From positions 2,418,001 to 2,482,000 of the forward strand of contig NZ_CP151842.1 of assembly GCF_038452265.1 (NCBI RefSeq): DNA of 64,000 nucleotides, written 5' to 3'. The notes under the pieces were generated by a model. That model did not search any database. It saw nothing but the letters and a program-made list of their open reading frames with translations, and had not been told where the DNA came from. Origin of the DNA: Vibrio diazotrophicus. GTDB taxonomy: Bacteria; Pseudomonadota; Gammaproteobacteria; Enterobacterales; Vibrionaceae. Below, piece by piece: positions 26,760 to 36,544 of this stretch. Every line of letters begins with the position of its first letter. Position 1 is the first letter of the stretch. The position numbers and the translations under genes are program-made.

Positions 26760-27170
26760 TTATCTCAATTTCTTAATACGTTCTGTTTGACTAATAACGT
26801 CAGTTAAACGAATACCGAACTTATCGTTGACCACAACCACTTCGCCGTGAGCAATCAGGGTGCCATTAACCATCACATCCAGAGACTCACCAGCAATTCG
26901 ATCTAGTTCCACAACAGAACCTTGGTTAAGTTGCAGCAAGTTACGGATACTGATTTTAGAGCGCCCGACTTCCATTGAGATGGTCACGGGAATATCCATG
27001 ATGGTATCAAGCTTACGACGCTCGTCATCCGTGATTGGTGATGTGGTGTCTTTTAACTCATCCAAAGGTGCCGCTAAAATTTCATCAACATCTATATCTG
27101 GCGCGTTTGGATCTTCGCCAAGGGCTGCTGCCCACTCATCTGCAAGCTTTTGATCATCTGACTTTGACAT
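26760..27170 (-). CDS. fliN: Flagellar motor switch protein FliN
   Basis: C-ring component. An acidic N-terminal part (1-50) precedes a SpoA/surface-presentation domain with the signature MDIPVTISMEVGRSKISIRNLLQL (about 53-76) and DVMVNGTLIAHGEVVVVNDKFGIRL. Its 136 residues match E. coli FliN. Lies 17 nt downstream of fliM. Confidence 0.97.
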   Translation of the reverse strand: MSKSDDQKLADEWAAALGEDPNAPDIDVDEILAAPLDELKDTTSPITDDERRKLDTIMDIPVTISMEVGRSKISIRNLLQLNQGSVVELDRIAGESLDVMVNGTLIAHGEVVVVNDKFGIRLTDVISQTERIKKLR

Positions 27171-27187
27171 CTAGGCTACCTATTCTA

Positions 27188-28249
27188 TTAATCAATCAAC
27201 TCTTCGTCGTCTTCATCTTCCTCGTCATCTAACTCGGCAATAATGTCTTTACCAAGAAATGCGAGGTCAGTTTTGACAACATCAGGACGTCTAATTTTTT
27301 CTGAAATCTGAACTGCCATTTTTTCACCCGAGCGTCCCATTTTAACGCGATAGGTTGGCAATTCCTCAACAAACATAACAGCGTGTTCTGGCATCTTAAT
27401 TGGGATGATATCCCCTGCCTGAAGCTCCATAAGATCACGTAACGCAATATCTTGTTCTAATAAGTTCACTCGGAAGTTAACAGGTACATCCATGATCTCT
27501 TCGCGAAGCGCCGAGCTCCAACGAACGTCTGTTTCCATCTTGTCTGACTGAACACCCGCATCAAGAAGTTCTCGGATAGGTTCAACCATCGAATAAGGCA
27601 TAACAACGTGGAAATCACCACCGCCGCCATCCACTTCAATATGGAATGAACTGACAACAATCACTTCTGTCGGGCTGACAATGTTCGCCATACTTGGGTT
27701 TACTTCAGAATCCAAGTATTCAAATTCAACCCCCATCACCGGAGACCAAGCTTCTTTGTAATCGCCAAATACGATTTTAAGCAGTAGCTGAGTAACACGA
27801 CGCTCAGTCGGCGTGAACTCACGCCCTTCGATACGCGCATGATAGCGTCCATCACCACCAAAGAAGTTTTCTACTAAGATGAAAACAAGACGAGCTTCCA
27901 TGGTCACAAGCGCCGTACCTTTAAGCGGACGGAAACGAACCATGTTCAAACTGGTAGGAACGTAAAGGGTGTTTTGATATTCGCCGAACTTCATCATTTG
28001 CACGCCGTTGATCGAAACTTCGGCGGTTTTTCGCAACATGTTGAATAAACTGATCCGCATATGACGGGCAAAACGCTCGTTGATAAGTTCGAGCGTTGGC
28101 ATTCGACCACGAACAATACGATCTTGTGACGAGAAGTCGAACGAGATGGCACTTTCGTCCGCAGTGTCGAGATTTTCTTCTACTTCGTCAACGCTATCTA
28201 CCCCGTGGAGTAGCGCATCAATTTCGTCTTGGCTTAATAGATCGGTCAC
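27188..28249 (-). CDS. fliM: Flagellar motor switch protein FliM
   Basis: C-ring protein that receives CheY-P. The N-terminal CheY-binding peptide LSQDEIDALLHG is at residues 4-15. The middle CheC-like domain has GRMPTLELINERFARHMR, and a C-terminal SpoA domain contacts FliN. The protein is 353 residues and ends in a very acidic tail (EDDEEDEDDEELID type), longer than in E. coli. Seven nt separate it from fliL. Confidence 0.97.
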   Translation of the reverse strand: MTDLLSQDEIDALLHGVDSVDEVEENLDTADESAISFDFSSQDRIVRGRMPTLELINERFARHMRISLFNMLRKTAEVSINGVQMMKFGEYQNTLYVPTSLNMVRFRPLKGTALVTMEARLVFILVENFFGGDGRYHARIEGREFTPTERRVTQLLLKIVFGDYKEAWSPVMGVEFEYLDSEVNPSMANIVSPTEVIVVSSFHIEVDGGGGDFHVVMPYSMVEPIRELLDAGVQSDKMETDVRWSSALREEIMDVPVNFRVNLLEQDIALRDLMELQAGDIIPIKMPEHAVMFVEELPTYRVKMGRSGEKMAVQISEKIRRPDVVKTDLAFLGKDIIAELDDEEDEDDEELID

Positions 28250-28256
28250 ACTTCAC

Positions 28257-28751
28257 CTACTGCATTACAAAATCAGTAAACAACACACGTTCAATGACTG
28301 GTTTACCAACCACTTTCGTCATTACGGCTTTAATGTCGTCGGTCGCTTTATCACGTAACTCAATACGGCCTGTTACTTCTCGCAATTGCTCAACCGTTGC
28401 AGAGGCAAATGTTGCAAGCAATGTACTTTCAATCAGAGGTGAGTGATAACGAGCAAGATTGTCGTTTTCGCTGCCTCTAACCATGAGTTGTACTTTAATC
28501 TGTACCACGCGATTACGGGTATCACTGGTTACGTTAAACACAAACGGCTGAGCAATATTTACATAAGATACTGGTTCAACCTGAGCGGAAGCTTGGCTAG
28601 CGCTCATATCGCTATCTTGGCTTGAATCGTCAGAGCCCATAAGGAAAAAGGCTGCGACACCGCCGACTAACAACACAACGACAGCAATAATGATGATCAG
28701 TAGTTTCTTTTTACCTTTCGGAGCTTCTGCTGGGAGTTCTTCAACAGCCAT
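28257..28751 (-). CDS. fliL: Flagellar basal-body protein FliL
   Basis: Single-pass inner-membrane protein that supports the stator, especially under load. A transmembrane helix spans about residues 17-38 (KLLIIIIAVVVLLVGGVAAFFL). A Ser/Gln linker follows, then the periplasmic FliL domain related to stomatin/SPFH. The C-terminus VIERVLFTDFVMQ is the family signature. It is 164 residues. The 308 bp between it and fliK is almost entirely occupied by an ERIC-like repeat. Confidence 0.95.
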   Translation of the reverse strand: MAVEELPAEAPKGKKKLLIIIIAVVVLLVGGVAAFFLMGSDDSSQDSDMSASQASAQVEPVSYVNIAQPFVFNVTSDTRNRVVQIKVQLMVRGSENDNLARYHSPLIESTLLATFASATVEQLREVTGRIELRDKATDDIKAVMTKVVGKPVIERVLFTDFVMQ

Positions 28752-28786
28752 AACGTTCTCTATGTTGTTATTTTTTAATTAAGATT

Positions 28787-29052
28787 TATACCCAAGTAAC
28801 CTCAAGATGCCTGTTCAGCGAGAATTTATTCGCTCTTAGGCAAGGCACTGATTTGAATACATAGTTATTCTACGTAGAAAATCAGTAACGCAGCATAGGA
28901 GCGAATAAAACTCGCCCTTTGGGAGCTCATCAACGAGCTCATTTCTGCGCTCAATAACGTTGAAAGGGAATGACCATTCCTTCCGTTATTAAGCTTGCTC
29001 TGAACTCGTTGATGAAGCTCTGAATTCTGCATCTTGAGGTCACTTGGGTATA
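28787..29052. repeat. ERIC-like palindromic element within the flagellar operon
   Basis: 266-bp non-coding element bounded by 24-bp inverted ends (28787-28810 and 29029-29052, one mismatch) that read TATACCC... outward, as in ERIC sequences. Inside are further complementary segments, e.g. CATCAACGAG against CTCGTTGATG and GGGAATG / CATTCC. It contains no open frame or transposase, as expected of a MITE-like repeat. It occupies nearly the whole fliK-fliL gap. Confidence 0.8.
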
Positions 29053-29059
29053 CTATAGT

Positions 29060-30853
29060 TTAAGCGTAATAACTGATTCCATCACGCTTTGCAGCCACAT
29101 TCAAATCAAGTTTGACGTTTGTATCAAGGTTTTCTTCACTTTGTCGGTTATCACCGCTCGCAGATTGACCACCCGAACCATCGCCACTTGCCGCATAGCG
29201 CTGCTGCTGACCCGAACTTTGTTGCTGAACAGAAGTATCGCCCAACTGAACACCTTGGTTATTCAGCATTTCACGCAATCTTGGCATAGATTGCTCAAGA
29301 GCATCACGAGCTTGCTGGTTAGCCACGGTAAAATGCACTGTGGCGCCATCGCCATTCATGTTCATACGAATATGCATACGACCCAGCTCTGGCGGATCAA
29401 GGCGAATATCAATGTTCTTGAGGTTTTTAGATAGCATCACTTGTACACGCTCTGCCATCTGCTCTGCCGCCATATCACCTCTGGATAACTGCAAAGGTAC
29501 GTTTTGTTGAGCGGCTTGCAGAGGCTCACTGCGTAAACTTTGAGGGCTATTTAATCCCTGCTGACCCGCCACTGCTGAAAGTTGCTGTGCCAAATGTGAA
29601 TCGGCACCGTCGCTTTGTTTATTTCCTTCCATCAAGGCATTTAACGCTTTGGCACCTAAGCCAGCTTTAAGAGCAGCTTGATTCACCGTCGGGTCAATTT
29701 GATTCGCCATCGCGCCAGCCAACATTGGATTAGCCTGTACGTTAGCTTGCGGTAACTGTACTTGAGCTTCAGCATGGATAGGCACTTGAGATTGCGCCAT
29801 CATTGCTTTATCAGCTTGGCTTAACATGGCTTGCGGGTTCTGTGCGCCTTGAGACAAAGCTTGTGATACTGCTGCATGCGCTACGGATTTCGCCGCAACT
29901 TTACCTTCAGCGAGATTGTTTATCTCTGCCGCTACACTTGCAGCTTCAGTATTACTGTTCCCCCAAGGAATCGCCGCAGGTGCTTGCGACGCTGAAGGAT
30001 CCTGAGCGTCTACAACTTGTTGTGAAACATTAGCGTTTTGTGAAACGTTAGTGCCTTGAGCGACCATAATATCTTGATTTGCAACATTTGCCCCAGTGAG
30101 CTTAGATTGTTTAGCCAAGATAGCGGCTTGTTCACTGTCACTGAGTGCTTTGATCTCTTTTGCGTTTGTTTCTGGCGCGATCAGCACTTCGCCCTCACTG
30201 TCAGAATGCTTCAGCGACGGCTCTTGTTGTAACGGCTTCGCTTGAGGGTGAGTCGAATTCAACTGAGCGACCAGCTCTGGATCGAGTTCTGAATCAGCAC
30301 CACTTTGCATTTTTTCCGATTGCACAGATTTCTCAGAAAGCTCGGCCTCTTTTTCATGTGGCAAAGCCTTGCCATCATTTTTTACCAGCGTCTGATTTGC
30401 CTCTTGCAAGCGGCCTAGTATCTTGTCGCCTTCATCCATAGCCTTAGCTGTTTTCGCTTTTAACTCAGCGTGTTCAGGCTCTTCAGAAGCAATGAAACGC
30501 TTGAGGTTTTCAGGAACCTCCACGCTCTCTTCATCCGCGATCAACTTTGGCTCAACGGAAACGTCAGAACCGTTTTCAGCTTTAACCGCAACGTCATCAT
30601 CACCTTGGCTTAAAAGCTCATCAGTGCTGGTTGCTTTCACTTCAGCGCCCTCTACGGATTTCACTTCTTTTGCCTCTGAAGCGCTATCACTGGAAGCGGG
30701 TGCATCACTTTTACCAAGCAGCAGTGAAGCCAGTCTTTCCAAAAAGCCTTTTGATTCTCCGCTGTCACCGCTGACTAAATCCTGCGCAGGGGCAGACTTA
30801 GTCACATTGGTAACTTTAGAAGTCTCTACTGAAGGAGTTAAATTGACATTCAT
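29060..30853 (-). CDS. fliK: Flagellar hook-length control protein FliK
   Basis: Secreted molecular ruler that measures the hook and triggers the FlhB specificity switch. The long low-complexity N-terminal and middle region (about 1-450; rich in A, Q, S, E) is followed by the conserved FliK C-domain with RVQVMLSKNLKNIDIRLDPPELGRMHIRM. The ATG at 30853 (MNVNLTPSVETSK) gives 597 residues; the open frame to 30919 adds a non-homologous basic stretch. Divergent middle sequence is normal for FliK. Confidence 0.92.
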   Translation of the reverse strand: MNVNLTPSVETSKVTNVTKSAPAQDLVSGDSGESKGFLERLASLLLGKSDAPASSDSASEAKEVKSVEGAEVKATSTDELLSQGDDDVAVKAENGSDVSVEPKLIADEESVEVPENLKRFIASEEPEHAELKAKTAKAMDEGDKILGRLQEANQTLVKNDGKALPHEKEAELSEKSVQSEKMQSGADSELDPELVAQLNSTHPQAKPLQQEPSLKHSDSEGEVLIAPETNAKEIKALSDSEQAAILAKQSKLTGANVANQDIMVAQGTNVSQNANVSQQVVDAQDPSASQAPAAIPWGNSNTEAASVAAEINNLAEGKVAAKSVAHAAVSQALSQGAQNPQAMLSQADKAMMAQSQVPIHAEAQVQLPQANVQANPMLAGAMANQIDPTVNQAALKAGLGAKALNALMEGNKQSDGADSHLAQQLSAVAGQQGLNSPQSLRSEPLQAAQQNVPLQLSRGDMAAEQMAERVQVMLSKNLKNIDIRLDPPELGRMHIRMNMNGDGATVHFTVANQQARDALEQSMPRLREMLNNQGVQLGDTSVQQQSSGQQQRYAASGDGSGGQSASGDNRQSEENLDTNVKLDLNVAAKRDGISYYA

Positions 30854-31009
30854 ACACAGCTCACTCGCATTAATCACTGCAAACCTTTGCCGCTCTAGAC
30901 GGGAATAGCCCGCTGGCAAAGGGTTGCTAATCTGTTCGCGTTAAAATTGTATTAATAATTGCAAAAAACGAGCCAACCGTCAGATATTCTCTACGATTAA
31001 AAATGAGCT

Positions 31010-31456
31010 CTACAGAGTGTTGGTACGACGACGATTGAACTTGATAGTCGAAAACTCATCCATCATTTTCTGATCTCGTTTCTCTTGTAAGCGCTGATGT
31101 TCAGTCTGCTTTTTCTCAATCAGCCATTCGTAAGAACGGCGTTGCTTACGGACATCCAACCAATAAGACTCACAGCTCTCTACTTGCGTTTTGAAGTGCT
31201 GCTCAGCTTGACGCTGCTTTGATAAGGTCTCATCTAATTGCGTTAAGAAACGATTTAAGTGTCCATACTGACTGGCGGTTAATCCTGCTTGACCGCGAGA
31301 GACAAGCTGCTGACAGTAATCCAAGCGATATTGCTCAATCTGTTTAAGCTGTTGATAATAGTCTTCAAGTTCACGACGAGCTTTGCCCAACGCCATCACC
31401 GCTTTATCTTCTTTACTTTTCGCCTGTTCAAGCAGGAATTCCAGAGCATTATCCAT
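31010..31456 (-). CDS. fliJ: Flagellar export chaperone FliJ
   Basis: 148-residue, highly charged coiled-coil protein that sits in the FliI ATPase ring and links it to FlhA, like the gamma subunit of F-ATPase. Almost the whole sequence is heptad-like helix (AKSKEDKAVMALGKARRELEDYYQQLKQ...). Lies 7 nt downstream of fliI. Confidence 0.94.
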   Translation of the reverse strand: MDNALEFLLEQAKSKEDKAVMALGKARRELEDYYQQLKQIEQYRLDYCQQLVSRGQAGLTASQYGHLNRFLTQLDETLSKQRQAEQHFKTQVESCESYWLDVRKQRRSYEWLIEKKQTEHQRLQEKRDQKMMDEFSTIKFNRRRTNTL

Positions 31457-31463
31457 TCAACCG

Positions 31464-32786
31464 TTATCCCACACTGAGCACATTTTTAAGCATGCTGATA
31501 CACATATCGTAAGGCACTGACTCTTTCATGGTTTGCTGTAAGAAACCATCCAGTTTTGGTTTCAGAGTGAAGGCGCTATCTATCGCCGTGTCTGTACCCG
31601 GCTTATAGGCTCCAATCGAAACAAGATCTTGGTTTTTACGACAAGTAGACAATATCTGACGTACCGCTTTAGACATCAATATGTGCTCATCAGTGGTAAT
31701 TTGCGGCATAACACGACTGACCGATTTCTCCACATCAATTGCCGGATAATGACCAGCATCAGCCATTTCACGAGACAGAACGATGTGACCATCGAGAATA
31801 GCGCGAGAAGCGTCGGCAATAGGATCTTGCAAATCATCCCCTTCGGTTAAAACCGTAAAGAATGCAGTGATAGAACCCTGATGAGGACCGCCGTTACCGG
31901 CTCGTTCAACCAATGCAGGCAACTTAGCAAACACAGAAGGCGGATAGCCTTTGGTTGCGGGTGGTTCACCCACTGACAAGGCAATTTCACGTTGAGCTTG
32001 AGCAAAACGAGTTAATGAATCCATAAGCAACAATACATCCAGACCTTGGTCACGAAAGTATTCCGCTATAGTCAGCGCAGTTTGACACCCTTTTAAACGC
32101 ATCAACGGTGATGAATCCGCAGGCGCAGCGACAACCACAGAACGTTGTCTGCCATCGACACCTAAAATTTCTTCGATAAATTCTTTAACTTCGCGGCCAC
32201 GTTCACCGATGAGCCCTACCACAACGACTTGCGCGGTTGTGCCTCGCGTCATCATGCCCAAGGTCACCGATTTACCAACACCAGAACCCGCAAATAGACC
32301 GATACGTTGGCCTTTTCCGACCGTCAAAAGACCATTAATCGCTTTGATGCCGACATCCAGTGGTTCACTGATAGGTTTACGTGCTAAAGGGTTGATTGGG
32401 TCGGCATTAAATGAAGCTTTTTGGTCGGTGTAGATCGGGCCGAGCCCATCGAGAGGATTTCCCACACCGTCAATGACGCGACCAAGCAATTCCATTCCAA
32501 CGGGTAAACCCGCTTCTACCGTCAGAGGGGTAACTTTCGCCCCCGGTAGGACACCGGTAATTTGTTCGCTGGGCATTAAAAACAGTCGGTCGCCGGAGAA
32601 ACCCACAACCTCTGCTTCCATAGAGCCAGACATAGTTTCAACGCTGCACAGACTGCCAATAGGCGCACGGCATCCCGTGGCTTCTAGAGTTAAACCAACC
32701 ACTCTCACCAACTTACCAGAGGCAATCGGGCGACTTGTAAGTCCTTGGACTTTGTATTGTGAGAGTCTATCAGCCAGTTGAAGCAT
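31464..32786 (-). CDS. fliI: Flagellum-specific ATPase FliI
   Basis: Hexameric ATPase that energises and docks export substrates. Walker A GSGVGKS is near 167-173, Walker B is VLLLMDSLTRFAQA, and the C-terminal domain binds chaperone complexes. Its 440 residues match the family. Its start codon shares one base with the fliH stop, so translation is coupled. Confidence 0.98.
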   Translation of the reverse strand: MLQLADRLSQYKVQGLTSRPIASGKLVRVVGLTLEATGCRAPIGSLCSVETMSGSMEAEVVGFSGDRLFLMPSEQITGVLPGAKVTPLTVEAGLPVGMELLGRVIDGVGNPLDGLGPIYTDQKASFNADPINPLARKPISEPLDVGIKAINGLLTVGKGQRIGLFAGSGVGKSVTLGMMTRGTTAQVVVVGLIGERGREVKEFIEEILGVDGRQRSVVVAAPADSSPLMRLKGCQTALTIAEYFRDQGLDVLLLMDSLTRFAQAQREIALSVGEPPATKGYPPSVFAKLPALVERAGNGGPHQGSITAFFTVLTEGDDLQDPIADASRAILDGHIVLSREMADAGHYPAIDVEKSVSRVMPQITTDEHILMSKAVRQILSTCRKNQDLVSIGAYKPGTDTAIDSAFTLKPKLDGFLQQTMKESVPYDMCISMLKNVLSVG

Positions 32787-33592
32787 TATTCGTTGCCCTG
32801 TTGATGTCGGTTCGTGCCACAGAAGCTCTGCAATACACTGCGAACTCTGTCTTCCATTCGGTAATTAACACTTGATTCGCCCGCTTCAATTTGCACATCG
32901 CCACGACTTAAAGCCGGTTCGCTGACGAGTGTCCAGTTACGGGTATCCAATTCATTTTCACCATAAGCCTGCTTGATGATTTCGCAGTCTTCAGGATGTA
33001 ATTTCAGCGTGATGGCATGGCCGGCAATCGGCAGCGCTTCAACAGACGCTTTTACTGTGTCGAGAATGATTTGCGAATTGGTCTGCACTTCTACATGCAC
33101 CACTTCTTTCACCAGTGACAGCACCATGTCGACCAGTTGTTTCTCAACCTGTGCATTCATCAGTTCAAGGGGTTGTGCAAACTGGTTCGCAAGACTCATA
33201 AAGATTTGAACATGCTCTTGGACAATTTGTTGCCCGGCTTCCAATCCTTCCGCGCTGCCCGCTTGAAAGCCCTCTTCCTGTCCCACTTTATGGCCAGCTT
33301 CTTGGCCCAGTTGGAAACCTTCCTGATAACCTTCCGCTTTCCCTTGCTCAATACCTTCCTGATAGGCGGCTTGTTTAATTAATTCAATTTCTTCTTCAGT
33401 AAGAATTGCAGGCTCTTCTGCTTCAGGTTCATCGAAACTCGGAATCCAGCTCGGATCATAATTAAGCGCCGTTTCCTTTGCTTTCTTGTGAGCCTCAGAC
33501 GTGTAGTCCGGCAGACCCCACTTTTTCGCCTGTTCAACAGTTTCATCAGAATCGAGACGGATAAAACCGCGCTTTCTTTCACCTGACATCAT
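32786..33592 (-). CDS. fliH: Flagellar assembly protein FliH
   Basis: Stalk protein that binds and regulates FliI and tethers it to FliN. The centre holds the typical FliH glycine-heptad-like run, EGIEQGKAEGYQEGFQ and the following GQEAGHKVGQEEG (about 79-110; AxxxG/GxxxG repeats), before a C-terminal FliI-binding domain. It is 268 residues with MM at the start and a GGAAAT ribosome site. The 144-bp gap to fliG contains a terminator-like hairpin. Confidence 0.95.
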   Translation of the reverse strand: MMSGERKRGFIRLDSDETVEQAKKWGLPDYTSEAHKKAKETALNYDPSWIPSFDEPEAEEPAILTEEEIELIKQAAYQEGIEQGKAEGYQEGFQLGQEAGHKVGQEEGFQAGSAEGLEAGQQIVQEHVQIFMSLANQFAQPLELMNAQVEKQLVDMVLSLVKEVVHVEVQTNSQIILDTVKASVEALPIAGHAITLKLHPEDCEIIKQAYGENELDTRNWTLVSEPALSRGDVQIEAGESSVNYRMEDRVRSVLQSFCGTNRHQQGNE

Positions 33593-33607
33593 ATTTCCTA
33601 TCTAAAG

Positions 33608-33638
33608 ATAAAAAAGGCCGGCTGATTAAGCTGGCCTT
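33608..33638 (-). terminator. Terminator-like hairpin inside the operon, between fliG and fliH
   Basis: In the minus direction AAGGCCAGCT and AGCCGGCCTT form a ten-pair stem (one G-U) with a short loop, followed by TTTTTT. It is positioned about 100 nt after fliG and just before fliH. Confidence 0.75.
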
Positions 33639-33736
33639 ATGGGCTGTTATCTTGTCTGAACAACAGTCCTAAATTAAGAAGACCTGTTTTTACAAAACCG
33701 ATATTTTCGTCAATGGTATTTCAGCGACCATTCGTT

Positions 33737-34789
33737 TTATAAGAACTCGTCTGCACCACCACCCAGTATCAGCTCACCGTTGTCAGCCATACGTCGGGCA
33801 ATAGCAAGAATCTCTTTCTGCGCTGTTTCCACATCGGAAACTTTGATTGGTGGCATTGCCTCCAAGTCATCTTTCATCAGTTCAGCAGCACGTTTAGACA
33901 TGTTCTTGAAGATCTTATCTCGTAACGTGTCATCTGCACCTTTAAGTGCTTTCTGCAGAACATCTTGAGGAACGTCACGCAGCAATTTCTGAATACCTTG
34001 GTCGTCGACTTCGACCAAGTTCTCGAACACAAACATAAGGTCTTGAATTTGGGTAGCCAAATCTTCGTCTTGGTCGCGCATCTGATCCATAAGCGCTCCC
34101 TCGATATTGTTGTCGAGGTAGTTCATGATATCTGCCGCAGCTTTCAAGCCACCAATCTTCGCTGCTTGTGCACCAGCCTGACCTGCGAACTGTTTCTCCA
34201 TGATTTCATTCAACTCAGCCAGTGCTGAAGGTTGGACTTCTTCAAGGTTAGCAATACGCATCATTAAGTCTAGACGGTCACGCTCAGCAAACTGCGCCAG
34301 AATTTCCGCAGACTGATCTGGGTCTAGGTAAGACAATACGATAGTCTGAATTTGTGGGTGCTCGTTGACGATGATGCTCGCAACCTGACGAGGATCCATC
34401 CATTTCAATGAGTCCAGACCTTTCGAGCCAGTGCCCAGTAGAATTTGGTCAACCAAGTTGTTCGCTTTATCTTCACCCAATGCAGCAACCAGCGCTTTGC
34501 GCATAAAGTCTTCGCTGCCCATACCGATATTGGTGTATTTCTGAATATCTTCCAAAAACGCGCGGTGTACAGCAGTGACTTTACCTTGGCTCAGGTCTTT
34601 TGCCCTTGCCATTGCACTACCTACACGCTGAACCTGTTTCGGTTCAAGGTGACGGATGATTGCCGCTGCGTCTGCCTCATTGAGGCTCAGCAGCAAAATT
34701 GCTGCACGCTCTTCACCTGGAATATCAGCAATTTCTTTTTCTAATTCAGTCAACTCGCGGTTGTCTTGCTTTACTATTTCATTAGGCAT
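33737..34789 (-). CDS. fliG: Flagellar motor switch protein FliG
   Basis: C-ring rotor protein touching the stator. N-terminal FliF-binding, middle ARM-like and C-terminal torque domains are recognisable. The EHPQIQTIVLSYLDPDQSAEIL stretch (about 143-164) holds the EHPQ motif. The charged torque helix is DDTLRDKIFKNMSKRAAELM near 280-300. It is 350 residues. Its start lies 8 nt inside fliF, implying coupled translation. Confidence 0.97.
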   Translation of the reverse strand: MPNEIVKQDNRELTELEKEIADIPGEERAAILLLSLNEADAAAIIRHLEPKQVQRVGSAMARAKDLSQGKVTAVHRAFLEDIQKYTNIGMGSEDFMRKALVAALGEDKANNLVDQILLGTGSKGLDSLKWMDPRQVASIIVNEHPQIQTIVLSYLDPDQSAEILAQFAERDRLDLMMRIANLEEVQPSALAELNEIMEKQFAGQAGAQAAKIGGLKAAADIMNYLDNNIEGALMDQMRDQDEDLATQIQDLMFVFENLVEVDDQGIQKLLRDVPQDVLQKALKGADDTLRDKIFKNMSKRAAELMKDDLEAMPPIKVSDVETAQKEILAIARRMADNGELILGGGADEFL

Positions 34790-36530
34790 CGTTAGCCACC
34801 CAGTTCTTAACTACTTGAGCTGCAAGCTCAGGTTCGTTGGCGACCAGAGCACGTACTGCTTTAAGTACATCCTCATCTTTATGTAAATTCGGTAAGTCTA
34901 TGCCAGAGCCAAACTCAAACAATTCACCACCTTCAATATCACTGCCAATCAAGCTGGTTTCACCATCAATACCGATCGGTAAACCATCTGGTCCATATAG
35001 TTGGTCATCGTCATCCGCAGACGGATTGAGCAATTTCTTCATTGCAGGACGAACAAGCACTAGTACGATTACCATGATAACCAAAGCACTTGCGAGCCAA
35101 CGAATCCAGTCGTTGAAGTTCGGATGTTCCCAAATTGGTACATCAGCAATCGATTCAACTTCAGGTTCGGCAAAGTTCATACTTAATACATTCAGTAAAT
35201 CACCGCGATTTTCACTGAAACCGACCGCGCCAACCAATACCTGACGAATGGCTTGTAGTTCGCTATCACTGACTGGGGTATAAGTGACTTCACCCGTTTC
35301 AGAATTGACGCTGCTTCGGTTTTTAACCGCAACAGCCACGGTCTGGCGATTAACTACACCAGTTTGACGACGCTCATGGCTGATTGTCGTATCCAGCTCA
35401 AAGTTACGGGTCGCTTCTTTATGAACAGAACCCTGCCCCATAAGCGAACCATCTTTCATCTGTGCCACATCTTGTGGAATGGATGCATCAGCAGGAGGCT
35501 GGTTACTTAATGCGCCCGGTACACCGGCAATCACATTACCGTTGTTATAATCTTCTAAGGTGTATTCACTACGTGTCGCAGGTGTATTTGGATCAAAACG
35601 TTTGCGAGTCTGCTCTACCGCACTAAAATCCAGTTCAACGTCTACCTGAGCGGTATAGTTACCCAAACCTAAAATCGGGATTAACACTGAATCAATTTTT
35701 TCACGTAAGTCTTGCTCTTTCTTACGCTCTGCTTCCTGCTCTTTACGACGAGCAGCCGTTACCGGATCCTGTGAACCAGAGCTAAGTAGACGACCATGTT
35801 GATCAGTTACGGTGACACGTGTCGGTTTCATTCCCGGAACAGCGCTCGCGACCATATCAACAATAGAATCAACTTCGCCTTGTTTAAGGTCGGTACCCGT
35901 ACGCAGTGTCAAAAACACCGAAGCAGACGCTTCTTGGTTTTGACGAACGAAGACACTCTGTTTTGGCAAGGCAAGAAGCACGCGCGCTTTGTTCACTTGG
36001 CGCATCTCTTCAATGCCTTTGGCAAGCTGGCGCTCACGGCTGAGTTTCAAGCGCTCTTGTTCTAAGCGTTGTGAAACACCGAAGCCCATGTCTTGCAGCA
36101 GAATTTCATCACCTTCGTGGCGTTCCTGATTCATACCAGCACGAACCATATTTAATTTCAGACTGTTGTAGTCAGAAGTCGGAACCAGAATGGTGTTTCC
36201 GTCTAACTTATAGTCTTGTTTTTGCTGGTCGAGGTAATCAAGAACGGGGATCAGTTCTTGTGTGTCATAAGCACCTAAAGGACGCATCTCTGGCTCTTTA
36301 ACCCAGAAAAACAGCATCACAATTAAGGCCACACAGATAGAGATAGAGAGAACTAGGACAACTTGGCGTAGTAAGTCCAAGTCACCCATAGAGAAGTCCA
36401 TTTTTGAGGAGCTTTTTTCTTCAGCGTCAACGTTTTGCGTACCCATATCCATGTCGGAGCTCGACATCAATGCATGGTCACCGCCGCTATCGCTTAAAGT
36501 AAGATCGGTTGTTTGCTTATTCTCGGCCAC
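34782..36530 (-). CDS. fliF: Flagellar MS-ring protein FliF
   Basis: Forms the membrane ring on which the flagellum assembles. Two membrane helices flank the large periplasmic ring-building part: one at about 52-74 (VVLVLSISICVALIVMLFFWV) and one at about 466-484. The C-terminal FliG-binding tail is acidic. At 582 residues it matches V. alginolyticus-type FliF. The N-terminal 45 residues are extra and acidic relative to E. coli. Confidence 0.97.
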   Translation of the reverse strand: MAENKQTTDLTLSDSGGDHALMSSSDMDMGTQNVDAEEKSSSKMDFSMGDLDLLRQVVLVLSISICVALIVMLFFWVKEPEMRPLGAYDTQELIPVLDYLDQQKQDYKLDGNTILVPTSDYNSLKLNMVRAGMNQERHEGDEILLQDMGFGVSQRLEQERLKLSRERQLAKGIEEMRQVNKARVLLALPKQSVFVRQNQEASASVFLTLRTGTDLKQGEVDSIVDMVASAVPGMKPTRVTVTDQHGRLLSSGSQDPVTAARRKEQEAERKKEQDLREKIDSVLIPILGLGNYTAQVDVELDFSAVEQTRKRFDPNTPATRSEYTLEDYNNGNVIAGVPGALSNQPPADASIPQDVAQMKDGSLMGQGSVHKEATRNFELDTTISHERRQTGVVNRQTVAVAVKNRSSVNSETGEVTYTPVSDSELQAIRQVLVGAVGFSENRGDLLNVLSMNFAEPEVESIADVPIWEHPNFNDWIRWLASALVIMVIVLVLVRPAMKKLLNPSADDDDQLYGPDGLPIGIDGETSLIGSDIEGGELFEFGSGIDLPNLHKDEDVLKAVRALVANEPELAAQVVKNWVANDA

Positions 36531-36544
36531 AATTCACACCTTTA

